A DNA stretch of 64,000 nucleotides from AP-15 sp963716115 (GTDB taxonomy: Bacteria > Pseudomonadota > Alphaproteobacteria > ATCC43930 > CGMCC-115725): contig CAVQSZ010000032.1 in assembly GCA_963716115.1 (NCBI GenBank), forward strand, positions 62,001 through 126,000. The letters are read 5' to 3'. A model generated the notes under the pieces. The model made no database searches, had not been told where the DNA came from, and worked only from the letters and a program-made list of their open reading frames with translations. A program made the translations under genes and the position numbers. This document shows positions 46,254 to 55,977 of the stretch, in pieces (the first letter of the stretch is position 1; each line of letters opens with the position of its first letter).

Positions 46254-47012
46254 ATGCGCGTGCTTCTTGTCGAGGATGATCCCGCCATGGCCAACGGCAT
46301 CAAGCTGATGCTGAGAAAGGAGAATTTCATTTGCGACAGCACTGACCTCGGCGAGGACGGGCTGGAGATCGGCAAGCTCTACGATTACGACATCATCCTC
46401 CTCGACCTGATGCTTCCGGACATCGACGGGTACGAGGTGCTGCGGCGATTGCGCGCAGCCCGCGTGCGCACGCCGATCCTGATCCTCTCCGGCCTCGGCG
46501 AGCTCGACCACAAGATCAAGGGGCTGGGCTTTGGCGCCGATGATTTTCTGACCAAGCCGTTCGACCGCCGCGAGCTGGTCGCCCGCATCCAGGCGATCGT
46601 GCGGCGCGCCAAGGGTCACGCGGAATCGGTGATCCGCACCGGCAAGCTGGTGGTCAACCTCGACAGCCGCGTCGCCACCGTCGACGACCGGCCGCTGCAC
46701 CTGACCGGCAAGGAATACGGCATCCTCGAGCTGCTGAGCCTGCGCAAGGGCACCACCCTGACCAAGGAGATGTTCCTCAACCACCTCTATGGCGGGATGG
46801 ACGAGCCCGAGCTCAAGATCATCGACGTCTTCGTGTGCAAGCTGCGCAAGAAGCTCGCCCAGGCGACCGGCGGCAAGCATTACATCGACACCGTGTGGGG
46901 CCGCGGCTATGTGCTGCGCGACCCGACCGAGGCGGTCGGCGCCGCAAGCGCCATGCCCGCGGCGATCGCCCCGGGCAGCGACGAGGGGCGCCACGCCACG
47001 GTGGCGGCTTAG
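46254..47012 (+). CDS. ctrA: Cell-cycle response regulator CtrA
   Basis: A 252-residue OmpR-type regulator. The receiver domain has acidic residues EDD (7-9), the phospho-acceptor D51 in ILLDLMLPDIDGYE and K in LTKPFDRRE. The winged-helix domain (about 125-230) reads RPLHLTGKEYGILELLSLRK through GRGYVLRD. The protein is nearly identical in layout to Caulobacter CtrA and, like it, ends in Ala-Ala, the feature recognised for ClpXP degradation there. It governs replication, division and motility genes in alphaproteobacteria. It overlaps by four bases, tail to tail, with chpT, its phosphorelay donor. Confidence 0.97.
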   Translation: MRVLLVEDDPAMANGIKLMLRKENFICDSTDLGEDGLEIGKLYDYDIILLDLMLPDIDGYEVLRRLRAARVRTPILILSGLGELDHKIKGLGFGADDFLTKPFDRRELVARIQAIVRRAKGHAESVIRTGKLVVNLDSRVATVDDRPLHLTGKEYGILELLSLRKGTTLTKEMFLNHLYGGMDEPELKIIDVFVCKLRKKLAQATGGKHYIDTVWGRGYVLRDPTEAVGAASAMPAAIAPGSDEGRHATVAA

Positions 47013-47617
47013 ACCGCGGCCGCGGTCAGCCGAACCCGCCCGGGCTCGGCGGCCGCGGCGATCAGCCGGCAGCCGAGGCGGCGGGCGAGCAGGCCGGCGA
47101 ACCCGGCCTGCACGCCGCGCGCGCTCAGCGCGGCGGTCGGCGTCGACAGCGCCAACGCGGCCTCGGCCGACAGCGCCGCCCCCTGGCCGACCGCGTCGAG
47201 CTCCAGACCGGCCGCCGCGCCGAGCGCGAGGCGGCCGCCGCGCGGCAACGCCTCGGCCCCGACCAGCAGCAGGTTGCAGGCGAGCTTCTGCCGGTCGAGC
47301 GGCAGGGCGCGGACCGCTTGCCGGTAATCGCATTCGATCCCGGTCTTGGCGAAAAACCGGGAAGCGAGCTCGCAGGGCGCGGGGCCGGTCATCGTCGCAT
47401 CGCCGCTGAAGCCGTAGGCGAAGCGGTAGAATTCGAGCCGGCCGGCGGCTTGTCGCGCGCTCTGTGCGACGAGCGCCGCAGCCTCGGCGGCAAACCCGGC
47501 GTCCTCCTCGGCGAAGAGCTCGACGCCGGCGCCGATGGCGGTCACCGGGCCGACCAGCTCGTGGCACAGCCGCGCCGTCAGCAGCTCCAGCATCCGCAGG
47601 TCGCGCGCGCCGCCCAT
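47009..47617 (-). CDS. chpT: Histidine phosphotransferase ChpT
   Basis: ChpT relays phosphate from the sensor kinase CckA to CtrA and CpdR. The protein has about 202 residues from ATG 47617 (ATG 47593 is an alternative). The dimerisation/phosphotransfer helix carries the conserved histidine in ARLCHELVGPVTAIGAGVEL (H19), followed by a degenerate ATPase-like C-terminal domain without nucleotide-binding boxes. The convergent overlap with ctrA places donor and receiver side by side and supports both assignments. Confidence 0.9.
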   Translation of the reverse strand: MGGARDLRMLELLTARLCHELVGPVTAIGAGVELFAEEDAGFAAEAAALVAQSARQAAGRLEFYRFAYGFSGDATMTGPAPCELASRFFAKTGIECDYRQAVRALPLDRQKLACNLLLVGAEALPRGGRLALGAAAGLELDAVGQGAALSAEAALALSTPTAALSARGVQAGFAGLLARRLGCRLIAAAAEPGRVRLTAAAV

Positions 47618-47706
47618 CGCGTCATGCTGGCACGCCGCGGCGGCCCCCGCAATCACGCGAGGGGCGGCCGGCAAAGGGCGGCCGGCGAGGGGGCGGCAGG
47701 CGACGC

Positions 47707-47737
47707 TTGCCCCGGCGGCGGCGGCAGCTGATATAGT
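47707..47737 (+). promoter_or_regulatory. Putative promoter of the SRP RNA gene
   Basis: TTGCCC at 47707-47712 and TATAGT at 47732-47737, separated by 19 bases, lie just before the 5' end of the SRP RNA. Spacing is slightly long for a sigma-70 promoter but the -10 is strong for such GC-rich DNA. Confidence 0.4.
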
Positions 47738-47740
47738 GGC

Positions 47741-47842
47741 GTCGGGAGCCCGGCGGCGGACAGGCCTCTCGCCAACCCGGTCAGGTCCGGAAGGAAGCAG
47801 CCGTAACGAGTCCCGGCCTGGGTCGTTGCCCGGTCTCCCACC
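47741..47842 (+). ncRNA. ffs: Signal recognition particle RNA (4.5S-type)
   Basis: Small bacterial SRP RNA, the scaffold that binds Ffh and recruits nascent membrane proteins. The universally conserved apical domain is present: GTCAGGTCCGGAAGGAAGCA followed by GCCGTAACGA. The ends pair (GGGAGCCCGG near the 5' side with CCGGTCTCCC at 47830-47839). Length of about 100 bases fits the short form. Placement directly before dnaX is common in alphaproteobacteria. Confidence 0.93.
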
Positions 47843-47859
47843 CTCGATCGGTTTCGCGC

Positions 47860-49683
47860 ATGAGCCAACCGGCGACCGCCTACCGCGTCCTCGCCCGCAA
47901 GTACCGACCCCAGACCTTCGCCGAGCTGATCGGGCAGGAGGCGATGGTGCGCACGCTCTCGAACGCCATCGCGACCGGCCGCATCGCCCACGCCTTCATC
48001 CTGACCGGGGTGCGCGGGGTCGGCAAGACGACGACCGCGCGGATCATCGCCCGCGCCCTCAACTGCGTCGGCCCCGACGGCGCGGGCGGGCCGACCGCCA
48101 TGCCGTGCGGCGAGTGCCTGCACTGCCGGTCGATCGCCGAGGACCGCCACGTCGACGTGATCGAGATGGACGCGGCCTCGCGCACCGGGGTCGACGACAT
48201 CCGCGAGCTGACCGACGGGGTGCGCTACCGGCCGGTGTCGGCGCGGCGCAAGGTCTACATCATCGACGAAGTCCACATGCTCTCGAAGAACGCCTTCAAC
48301 GCCTTGTTGAAGACCCTCGAGGAGCCGCCGCCGGCCGTCGTCTTCGTCTTCGCCACGACCGAAATTCAAAAGGTGCCGGTGACGGTGCTGTCGCGCTGCC
48401 AGCGCTTTGCGCTGCGCCGGGTCCCGGTCGAGCTGCTGATCCCCCACTACCGCGCGATCGCCGCGGCCGAGGGGGTCGAGGTCGACCCGGCGGCGCTGGC
48501 GCTGATCGCCGCGGCGGCCGACGGGTCGGTGCGCGACGGGCTGTCGCTGCTCGACCAGGCGATCGCGCTGTGCGGCGGCCGGGTCGGGGAAGCCGCCGTG
48601 CGCGACATGCTCGGCGTCGCCGATCGCGGCGCGGTGTTCGATCTCTTCGAGAGCGTGCTGGGCGGCGACGCCGCCGATGCGCTGGCGCGGATGGACCGGC
48701 TCTATCGCGAGGGCGCGGACCCGCTTTTGGTGCTGCAGGACCTGCTGGACCTCAGCCATTTCGTGACCCGGCTCAAGCTCGCGCCCGAGGCCGGGGCCGG
48801 CGACCCGATCGTCGAAGGCGACATCGCGCGGGCCCGCCCGCTCGCCGAAAAGCTGGCGATGCCGGCGCTGGCGCGCGCCTGGCAGATGCTGTTGAAGGGG
48901 CTGGGCGAGGCGCAGGCCGCGCCCTCGCCGATGCAGGCGGCCGAGATGACGCTGGTGCGCCTGGCCTATGTGGCCGATCTGCCGGCCCCGGCCGAGCTCG
49001 TCCGAGCGGTCGCCGAGGCGGGCTCGCGCCCGATCGCGGGCCTCGCCGAGGCGCGACGGCCCGAGCTTGCCGCCTCGCCGCCGTCCCCCTCGCCGCCGTC
49101 TCCCTCGCTGCCGTCTCCGGCGCTGCCGTCCCCCTCGCTGCCGTCGCGGGCGCCGCCGGCGGAGCGGCCGGGCGACGGCGCCGCGCTGCGGGCTGCGGTC
49201 GAGCCGGCCGAGGCCGGCGAGGGCGCGCAGCCGCAGGCGGCCGCGCCGGAGCCGATGCCGCAGAGCTTCGCCGAGGTCGTGGCGCTGTTCGACAAGCGGC
49301 GCGAGGCGCTGCTGCGCTCGCACCTCGCGGGCCACCTCCATCTGGTCCATTTCGAGCCCGGCCGGATCGAGTTTAGGCCGGCCGCCGGAGCGCCGCGCGA
49401 CCTCGCCAATCGGCTCGGCCGATTGCTCGGCGAGTGGACCGGCGCGCGGTGGCTGATCGCGGTTTCCGAGGCCGAAGGCGAGCCGACCCTGCGCGAGCAG
49501 GCCGAACGGCGCGAGGCCGCGCTGCGGAACGAGGCCGCCGCCCACCCGTTGGTTCAGGCGGTGCTCGACGCCTTCCCCGGCGCCGCGATCGCCTCGGTGC
49601 GCGAGCGCTTCACCGCGGCGGCACAAGAGGCGGAGGGCCTCGACCCGGCGGACGAGGCGACCACAGAAGAGGACGAGGCATGA
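47860..49683 (+). CDS. dnaX: DNA polymerase III subunit gamma/tau
   Basis: Clamp-loader ATPase, 607 residues. Walker A is GVRGVGKT (residues 50-57); zinc ligands are C69, C83, C86 and C89; Walker B is IIDEVH; the sensor regions of the AAA+ domain follow. Between domains III and IV/V lies a Pro/Ser linker of near-tandem PSP-type repeats (about 406-430). The C-terminal tau part ends in acidic TEEDEA. I noticed no A-AAA-AAG slippery heptamer of the E. coli gamma frameshift type. It overlaps ybaB by four bases (ATGA). Confidence 0.96.
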   Translation: MSQPATAYRVLARKYRPQTFAELIGQEAMVRTLSNAIATGRIAHAFILTGVRGVGKTTTARIIARALNCVGPDGAGGPTAMPCGECLHCRSIAEDRHVDVIEMDAASRTGVDDIRELTDGVRYRPVSARRKVYIIDEVHMLSKNAFNALLKTLEEPPPAVVFVFATTEIQKVPVTVLSRCQRFALRRVPVELLIPHYRAIAAAEGVEVDPAALALIAAAADGSVRDGLSLLDQAIALCGGRVGEAAVRDMLGVADRGAVFDLFESVLGGDAADALARMDRLYREGADPLLVLQDLLDLSHFVTRLKLAPEAGAGDPIVEGDIARARPLAEKLAMPALARAWQMLLKGLGEAQAAPSPMQAAEMTLVRLAYVADLPAPAELVRAVAEAGSRPIAGLAEARRPELAASPPSPSPPSPSLPSPALPSPSLPSRAPPAERPGDGAALRAAVEPAEAGEGAQPQAAAPEPMPQSFAEVVALFDKRREALLRSHLAGHLHLVHFEPGRIEFRPAAGAPRDLANRLGRLLGEWTGARWLIAVSEAEGEPTLREQAERREAALRNEAAAHPLVQAVLDAFPGAAIASVRERFTAAAQEAEGLDPADEATTEEDEA

Positions 49684-50003
49684 AGAATATCGGCCAGCTG
49701 ATGAAGCAAGCCCAGGCGATGCAGGAGAGGATGGCCGAGCTGCAGGCCGGGCTCGAGGCCGTCGAGATGACCGGCGTCGCCGGCGGCGGCATGGTCGAGC
49801 TGACGTTGAACGGCAAGAGCGACCTCAGAAAGATAAAGCTCGACAAGGCCTTGCTGGACCCGGACGAGGTCGAGGTGCTGGAGGATCTGATCCTCGCCGC
49901 GTACAACGACGCGCGCCAGAAGGTGGCGGCCCATGCCGAGGCGGAGATGCACAAGCTGACCGGCGGGCTGCAGTTGCCGGGAGGCCTGAAGCTGCCGTTC
50001 TGA
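49680..50003 (+). CDS. ybaB: YbaB/EbfC family nucleoid-associated protein
   Basis: A 107-residue DNA-binding protein that forms dimers. The N-terminal coiled coil is rich in Met and Gln (MKNIGQLMKQAQAMQERMAE); the central sheet carries VAGGGMVELTLNGKSDLRKI; the C-terminus ends GGLQLPGGLKLPF. It starts in the dnaX stop (ATGA) and recR follows four bases after its stop, the conserved dnaX-ybaB-recR operon. Confidence 0.96.
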   Translation: MKNIGQLMKQAQAMQERMAELQAGLEAVEMTGVAGGGMVELTLNGKSDLRKIKLDKALLDPDEVEVLEDLILAAYNDARQKVAAHAEAEMHKLTGGLQLPGGLKLPF

Positions 50004-50007
50004 CGGC

Positions 50008-50589
50008 GTGTCCGAGCTCGACATCCTGATCCGCCTTCTCGCGCGCCTGCCGGGGCTGGGGCCCCGCTCGGCGCGGCGCGCGGCGCTGCACCTGATCAAG
50101 CGCCGGGAGAGCCTGCTCGAGCCGCTGGCGGCGGCGCTGGCGCGGGCGGCCGAGGCGATCCGGCCGTGCCCGGTATGCGGCAATTTCGACTCCGGCGAGC
50201 CCTGCGCGATCTGCCGCGACCCCGAGCGGGACGAGGCCGCGATCTGCGTTGTCGAGGACCTCGCCGACCTTTGGGCGCTGGAGCGCACCGGCGCCTTTCG
50301 CGGCCGCTACCACGTGCTCGGCGGGACCTTGTCGGCGCTCGACGGCGTCGGCCCCGAGGATTTGAAGATCGAGCGCCTGCTGGCGCGGCTGAAGCCGGGC
50401 CAGGAGCTGATCCTGGCGTTGAACGCGACCGTCGAAGGCCAGACCACCGCGCACTACATCGCCGACCGGGTGGCCGGGGCCGGGGTCAGGGTGTCGCGGC
50501 TGGCGCAAGGCGTGCCGATCGGCGGCGAGCTCGATTACCTCGACGACGGCACCCTGACCGCCGCGCTCAAGGCGCGGCGGGCGCTGTAG
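50008..50589 (+). CDS. recR: Recombination mediator protein RecR
   Basis: RecR (193 residues) helps load RecA at gaps. It has the N-terminal helix-hairpin-helix LLARLPGLGPRSARRAALHL, a four-cysteine zinc finger (C54, C57, C66, C69), a Toprim domain with VVEDLADLWALE and a C-terminal Walker-B-like tail. It begins with GTG at 50008. It is the last gene of the dnaX operon; a 228-base gap separates it from the restriction island, which was probably inserted here. Confidence 0.96.
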   Translation: MSELDILIRLLARLPGLGPRSARRAALHLIKRRESLLEPLAAALARAAEAIRPCPVCGNFDSGEPCAICRDPERDEAAICVVEDLADLWALERTGAFRGRYHVLGGTLSALDGVGPEDLKIERLLARLKPGQELILALNATVEGQTTAHYIADRVAGAGVRVSRLAQGVPIGGELDYLDDGTLTAALKARRAL

Positions 50590-50817
50590 CGGCGGCGGGC
50601 TCCTGCTGCTCGCCACCGGGGAGCGGTTCAGCGTGGACAATCCGATATATCCCGCCGTCGGGCTCTGCCGGAGCGGCGCGTCGGGCTGGACCATCGCAGC
50701 CGAAGCCAAACCGGCCAACACCGGCGGACAATCGGCTTGCCGGTCTATCGAGAGCCGATTTCTATCGGGCTGCATAGGCCGGGCGATGCGCCGATTCGGC
50801 CGTCCTTCCGATAAGCT

Positions 50818-52113
50818 GTGGCGTCACCAGCGCTCCCGGCCGCGCCCATCGGGCGCGCCTTCACCTTGGAGCCGGGCTGGGATAATTCTACCGTTGATGC
50901 AGATGTCGAGCGCCGGGGTCGAGAGGTGTGGTCGGATTACCGTCGATATCGGGTCACGGCGCAGGCCCGCCAGCCTCTTGTAGGCTTCATGCAGGAGGCG
51001 CTTGTGGCCTCAGGCTGCCGGATCATCGCCGCCGCCGATCCGCGAGAAGCGCCCTTTCGCATGACATTCGAGACCCCCGACGGTGAAAGGCTGGGGATCG
51101 TCGCCTACGCGTTCTTGATAACCCGAACGCCCACGCTGAACCGCCCGTCGGACGAGAGAAGCTTCCAAATAAAATACGGATCAAAGCGAAACAGCGACGA
51201 TCACGATATTTGGCAAGATCCCGCCGGCCTGTACACCACGCTGCTCCTTGGCATCGATCCCGCCGGAGGGTTTTTCGTCGGCGCCGACCCGGAGCTGCAC
51301 AATCCGACAAAGCTTTTCATCAAATTCGAATTCAAGGATGAGCATGCCCAAGCGATCGAATCCGCCGGATGGAGCATATGGGAACGACAGAAACGGACGC
51401 AGGGGCGCGAAGAGCCTGTAGAGATCGTTGTCGGAGGAGTGAAGGACAATTTCTTACGCTATATTTATTTTGAACGTGCTGCAAAAGGCTTGGACCAGGG
51501 GCACCGCCAGCTGCTTGCGGAACGCTCGGATTATTTCCGTCCTGCGGCGATGCAGCACGAGATGCTCGGCGAGGTGCCGGCCGCCCCTCATTCGCTCGCT
51601 CGCGAGTTCGACATGAGCCCGGCCGAGATTCTTGAGCTCATTGCTAACGCGCGGCGTCTAAAGATGGCCGTGCGAGGGTGGGTTGCCGAGGAGCATCTGC
51701 GTGCGGCCATAGCAGGAATGCCTGAAATCGAGGAGTGCCGCAGGCTCGACGAAGAGGGTGGTCCGGATCTGGCCGTTCGTCTTTCCGGCGGGCCCCTTCT
51801 AACCGTGGAGTGCAAGAATGTGCTGCGCCGCACCTCGGCGCGGGGCTACGCCCGTGTGGATTTTCAGCGGACCCGGGCATCGAAGGCGGACCCGTGCTCC
51901 CGTTATTATTCCGAAAACGAGTTTGACGTGCTCTGCGCTTGCCTGCACGCCGTGCGGCTGCAGTGGGAGTTCGCTTACATTCGGCCGATGCGGCTTCACC
52001 CCCACCTGAAATGCCTGGGAAAGCTCGCGAGCAATGTCGTTGTCGATCAGCGATGGAGCGACAGCATTCTACCGCTGCTGAGAGAAGCATCCCTGCAAAG
52101 GCAGAGGCTGTAG
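50818..52113 (+). CDS. Predicted PD-(D/E)XK restriction endonuclease
   Basis: A 431-residue protein I cannot place in a named restriction family. The N-terminal half (about 20-225) includes ERSFQIKYGSKRNSDDHDIW, DPAGLYTTLLLGIDP and GGVKDNFLRYIYFERAAKG. The C-terminal half has a helical region and a nuclease core: E303/E306, then GGPDLAVRLSG (D317) and LTVECKN (E331, K333), spaced as in PD-(D/E)XK nucleases. GTG at 50818 is the likely start. It abuts a 5-methylcytosine methyltransferase (next ATG immediately after its stop), so it is most simply the restriction partner. GC content is visibly lower than in recR. Confidence 0.72.
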   Translation: MASPALPAAPIGRAFTLEPGWDNSTVDADVERRGREVWSDYRRYRVTAQARQPLVGFMQEALVASGCRIIAAADPREAPFRMTFETPDGERLGIVAYAFLITRTPTLNRPSDERSFQIKYGSKRNSDDHDIWQDPAGLYTTLLLGIDPAGGFFVGADPELHNPTKLFIKFEFKDEHAQAIESAGWSIWERQKRTQGREEPVEIVVGGVKDNFLRYIYFERAAKGLDQGHRQLLAERSDYFRPAAMQHEMLGEVPAAPHSLAREFDMSPAEILELIANARRLKMAVRGWVAEEHLRAAIAGMPEIEECRRLDEEGGPDLAVRLSGGPLLTVECKNVLRRTSARGYARVDFQRTRASKADPCSRYYSENEFDVLCACLHAVRLQWEFAYIRPMRLHPHLKCLGKLASNVVVDQRWSDSILPLLREASLQRQRL

Positions 52114-53367
52114 ATGAGCGCTTTAAAGGTGATAAGCCTCTATACCGGAGCGGGGGGGCTCGATTTAGGTTTCGAGGCCGCAGGTTGCAAGACCGTTGCC
52201 GCCGTCGAGCTCGATCACGATTGCTGCCGCACCATTTCAGCCAATCGCGGCTGGCGGGTTCTGGAAGGCGACATTGGAGCGATCGAGGCATCGGATATCC
52301 TCAATGCCGCCGATGCGAAAGCGGGAGAGGTCGATCTGCTGATCGGGGGACCTCCCTGCCAACCGTTCTCGAAATCGGGCTATTGGGCGTCGGGTGACGC
52401 AAAGCGGCTGCTCGATCCGAGGGCTTCGACGATCGGGGCGTTCCTCCGCGTGCTTCGTGAGGTCCGTCCCCGCGCCTTTCTGATAGAAAATGTCGAAGGG
52501 CTGGGATATCGCGGAAAGAGCGAGGGTCTTGACCTGATTTCACAAGTGGTTGCAGAGATCAATCGCACCACCCACAGCAACTATGCATTATCCATCGCGG
52601 TTCTGAACGCGGCAGATTTCGGCGTTCCGCAGCATCGGCGACGTTTATTCGTGGTCGCATCGAGGGAAGGCAAGCCGTTCCGCTTTCCATCGGCCACCCA
52701 TGCATCGGCGGACGGGAACGGCGCGGATGACGAGCGCCCAGGATATCTGACCGCCTGGGACGCCATAGGAGACCTTCCCGGCGAGACCAACGAAGATCTG
52801 CGCATACGAGGCCGCTGGGCGGATTTGCTGCCGTCGATACCGGAGGGCTGCAACTACCTCTGGCACACCGAGCGGATGGCGGGGCTGCCGCTCTTCGGCT
52901 GGCGGCGGCGGTACTGGTCCTTTCTGCTGAAGCTGGCGAAAGACCGGCCTGCCTGGACCTTGCAGGCGGCGCCCGGCCCGGCCACCGGGCCGTTTCACTG
53001 GATGAACCGGCGGCTGAGCGCCCGCGAGATGTGCCGGCTGCAGACGTTTCCGCCGGGCATGGAAATCGCCGGCTGCTATTCCTCGGTCCAGCGCCAGCTT
53101 GGGAATGCCGTGCCGTCGCTTCTCGCCGAGGTGCTCGCCCGGGAAATCAGAAAGCAGCTCTTCGGCCTCCCGGCAAAATCCGCAGACCCCGTTCTCAGCT
53201 TGGCGCGAGCCCAAGAGCCGGCTCCCGCGCCCGAGCCGGTGCAGCCCGTGCCTGGTCGTTTCCATTCGCTGATCGGCCGCCATGCGGCTCATCCGGGAAC
53301 CGGCAGGGGGTCAGGCGCCGCTCGTCGGCTCGCCGCGCAAGAAGCTCTCGATCTTTCCGCTCAATGA
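52114..53367 (+). CDS. DNA (cytosine-5-)-methyltransferase
   Basis: A 417-residue C5-cytosine methyltransferase. Motif I is LYTGAGGLDLGFE, motif IV GGPPCQPFS with the catalytic C82, motif VI IENVEGL, motif VIII FGVPQHRRRLFVV, and motif X QLGNAVPSLLAE. The target-recognition segment lies between about 190 and 290. It starts directly after the nuclease stop. The C-terminus overlaps the convergent vsr gene by 57 bases. It protects host DNA from the partner nuclease; the target site is not predictable here, but a Vsr neighbour suggests a T:G-repair-prone 5mC site. Confidence 0.92.
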   Translation: MSALKVISLYTGAGGLDLGFEAAGCKTVAAVELDHDCCRTISANRGWRVLEGDIGAIEASDILNAADAKAGEVDLLIGGPPCQPFSKSGYWASGDAKRLLDPRASTIGAFLRVLREVRPRAFLIENVEGLGYRGKSEGLDLISQVVAEINRTTHSNYALSIAVLNAADFGVPQHRRRLFVVASREGKPFRFPSATHASADGNGADDERPGYLTAWDAIGDLPGETNEDLRIRGRWADLLPSIPEGCNYLWHTERMAGLPLFGWRRRYWSFLLKLAKDRPAWTLQAAPGPATGPFHWMNRRLSAREMCRLQTFPPGMEIAGCYSSVQRQLGNAVPSLLAEVLAREIRKQLFGLPAKSADPVLSLARAQEPAPAPEPVQPVPGRFHSLIGRHAAHPGTGRGSGAARRLAAQEALDLSAQ

Positions 53368-53739
53368 GGCGGGCTGCGCCGTTTCGCATTCCCAGACCAC
53401 GAGGACCCTCCACCCAATCGCGTCGAGAGCCGAGCGCGAGGCCATATCTCGCGCGGTCGTCCGCTCCAGCTTTGGCAGCCAGTATTCGAGCCTCGTCTTC
53501 GGAAGGCGCGCGAGCCTGCATCCGTTGTGCTGATGCCAGAAGCAGCCATTGACAAAGATCGCCTTCCGGAGCTTCGGGAACGCCAAATCCGGCGTTCCGG
53601 GCAGGTCTCGGCGGTAGAGGCGATATCGGAACCCGAGGCGATGGGCGAGACGCCGCACCACCAGCTCGGGACCGGAATCGGTCTTTCGGATGCGCCGCAT
53701 ATGGGCGCTGCGTTGTTCCGGGGTCAGCCGGTCCGGCAA
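53311..53739 (-). CDS. vsr: Very short patch repair endonuclease Vsr
   Basis: A 142-residue mismatch endonuclease that nicks next to T:G mismatches arising from deaminated 5-methylcytosine. It has MRRIRKTDSGPELVVRRLAH, the catalytic D51 in GTPDLAFPKLRKAIFVNGCF, histidines and cysteines of the structural zinc site (H71, C74 and the late C in WECETAQ) and the aromatic FW pair. It converges on and overlaps the methyltransferase gene, a usual companion arrangement. Confidence 0.93.
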   Translation of the reverse strand: MPDRLTPEQRSAHMRRIRKTDSGPELVVRRLAHRLGFRYRLYRRDLPGTPDLAFPKLRKAIFVNGCFWHQHNGCRLARLPKTRLEYWLPKLERTTARDMASRSALDAIGWRVLVVWECETAQPASLSGKIESFLRGEPTSGA

Positions 53740-53764
53740 CCCACGTCGATCCCGTGCGGCAGCG

Positions 53765-54709
<945 letters not shown>

Positions 54710-54773
54710 CCTCTCCTCCCGCAATGGCAGGCCCGAAGCTAGACCCGGCGGCGCGCCGGGGCAATGTCTCAGC

Positions 54774-54852
54774 CTTGCAGGATGGGTTGAGCGAAGCGAA
54801 ACCCATGTGCTGCGGCGGGTGCGATGGGTTTCGCGATGCTCAACCCATCCTA
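54774..54852. repeat. Palindromic intergenic repeat (GATGGGTT type)
   Basis: GATGGGTTGAGCGAAGCGAA (ACCCAT follows) is mirrored at the right by GATGGGTTTCGCGATGCTCA (ACCCATC follows), making an imperfect inverted repeat of about 78 bases. It lies between the HMG-CoA lyase start and the CDF transporter stop, both leftward genes, so it may also act as a terminator for neither or the lyase promoter side. Confidence 0.6.
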
Positions 54853-54877
54853 CAGCCGGCTGCCGGGATTTCCGCCA

Positions 54878-55798
54878 TCAGACGACGTGCTCGGGGGTCA
54901 GGACGCAGACCTCGTCGGTGTCGGCGAGCTCGATCTGGATCGTCGCATGGGCGATGCCGAAGCGGCGCTGCAGCTCGTCCGCGATCCGGCTCAGCGCGGC
55001 GTCGCCCGGATGGCCCTGCGGCGTCAGCAGATGGCAGGTCAGCGCCGTCTCGGTCGTGCTCATCCCCCAGATGTGCAGATCGTGCAGCGCCGCGACCCCC
55101 GGCTGGGCCAGCAGCCAGGCGCGCACCGCCTCGGCGTCGACACCCTCGGGCACCGCGTCGAGGGCGAGCCCGATCGCGCTCTTCAAGAGGCCCCACGTGC
55201 CGATCACGATGACCGCCGAGACGACGAGGCTGACCGCCGGGTCGAGCCACAGCCAGCCGGTCAGCCCGATCGCGACGCCGACCGCGACGATCGCGGCGGT
55301 GACGAGGGTGTCGGCGGCCATGTGCAGAAAGGCGCTCTTGACGTTGAGGTCGCGGCCGCGGCCCGAGGCGAACAGCAGCGCCGTGCCGCCGTTGACCGCG
55401 ATCCCGGCCGCCGCCACCCAGATCATGACGCCGCTGGCGACCGGGACCGGGGCCGCCAGGCGCCCGACCGCCTCCCAGGCGATGCCGCCGGTCGCGACCA
55501 GGAGGATAATGGCGTTGGCCAGCGCGGCGAGGATCGAGCTCGACCGCAGCCCGTAGGTGAAGCGCCCGCTCGGCTGCCGCCGGCTCAGCACCGCGGCCCC
55601 CCAGGAGAGCCCGAGCCCCATCACGTCGCCGAGATTGTGGCCGGCGTCGGCCAGCAGCGACAGCGAGCCGGAGATCACCCCGGCCGCCGCCTCGGCGGCG
55701 ACATAGGCAAGGTTCAGCGCGATCCCGATCGCAAAGGCGCGCCCGTAATCGGTGGGGGCGTGGGCGTGGTGCGCGTGGCCCTGGTGATCGTGCGCCAT
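54878..55798 (-). CDS. Cation diffusion facilitator (zinc/cobalt-type exporter)
   Basis: A 306-residue CDF antiporter that exports divalent metal across the inner membrane. A His-rich N-terminus (HDHQGHAHHAHAP) precedes six membrane segments; the metal-site residues appear in SLSLLADAGHNLGDV (helix 2, HxxxD) and SAFLHMAADTLV (helix 5). The cytoplasmic C-terminal domain reads GVAALHDLHIWGMSTTETAL. It resembles the ZitB/CzcD subgroup. ATG at 55798 gives the His-rich start; the upstream in-frame ATG falls in a repeat. Confidence 0.92.
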   Translation of the reverse strand: MAHDHQGHAHHAHAPTDYGRAFAIGIALNLAYVAAEAAAGVISGSLSLLADAGHNLGDVMGLGLSWGAAVLSRRQPSGRFTYGLRSSSILAALANAIILLVATGGIAWEAVGRLAAPVPVASGVMIWVAAAGIAVNGGTALLFASGRGRDLNVKSAFLHMAADTLVTAAIVAVGVAIGLTGWLWLDPAVSLVVSAVIVIGTWGLLKSAIGLALDAVPEGVDAEAVRAWLLAQPGVAALHDLHIWGMSTTETALTCHLLTPQGHPGDAALSRIADELQRRFGIAHATIQIELADTDEVCVLTPEHVV

Positions 55799-55802
55799 CC
55801 GC

Positions 55803-55916
55803 CTCTCAGCCAAGCACGTCATGGCCGGGCTCGACCCGGCCATCTTGCGCCCGATCGGCTAGGGCCTCGCCGGTTGCTCGGATGCCCGGCTCAAGACCGG
55901 GCATGACGAGATCGAC
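55803..55916. repeat. Intergenic hairpin element (CCGGGC type) downstream of the FKBP gene
   Basis: Two stems, GGCCGGGCTCGACCCGGCC and GCCCGGCTCAAGACCGGGC, lie in tandem within about 110 bases, with TCATG at the outer ends (GTCATGGCC and GGCATGACG). This is the hairpin pair common between alphaproteobacterial genes. It separates the FKBP stop from the CDF start. Confidence 0.6.
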
Positions 55917-55977
55917 CGCAAGCGCCCTTCCGGTTGCCGTCCGGACCCCAGATCATAACGCAAACGGCGCGCTGCGC

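Noticed and set aside
49080..49160. Short near-tandem repeats inside dnaX
   Set aside because: They encode the Pro/Ser linker of tau, which is naturally low complexity, and keep the frame open.
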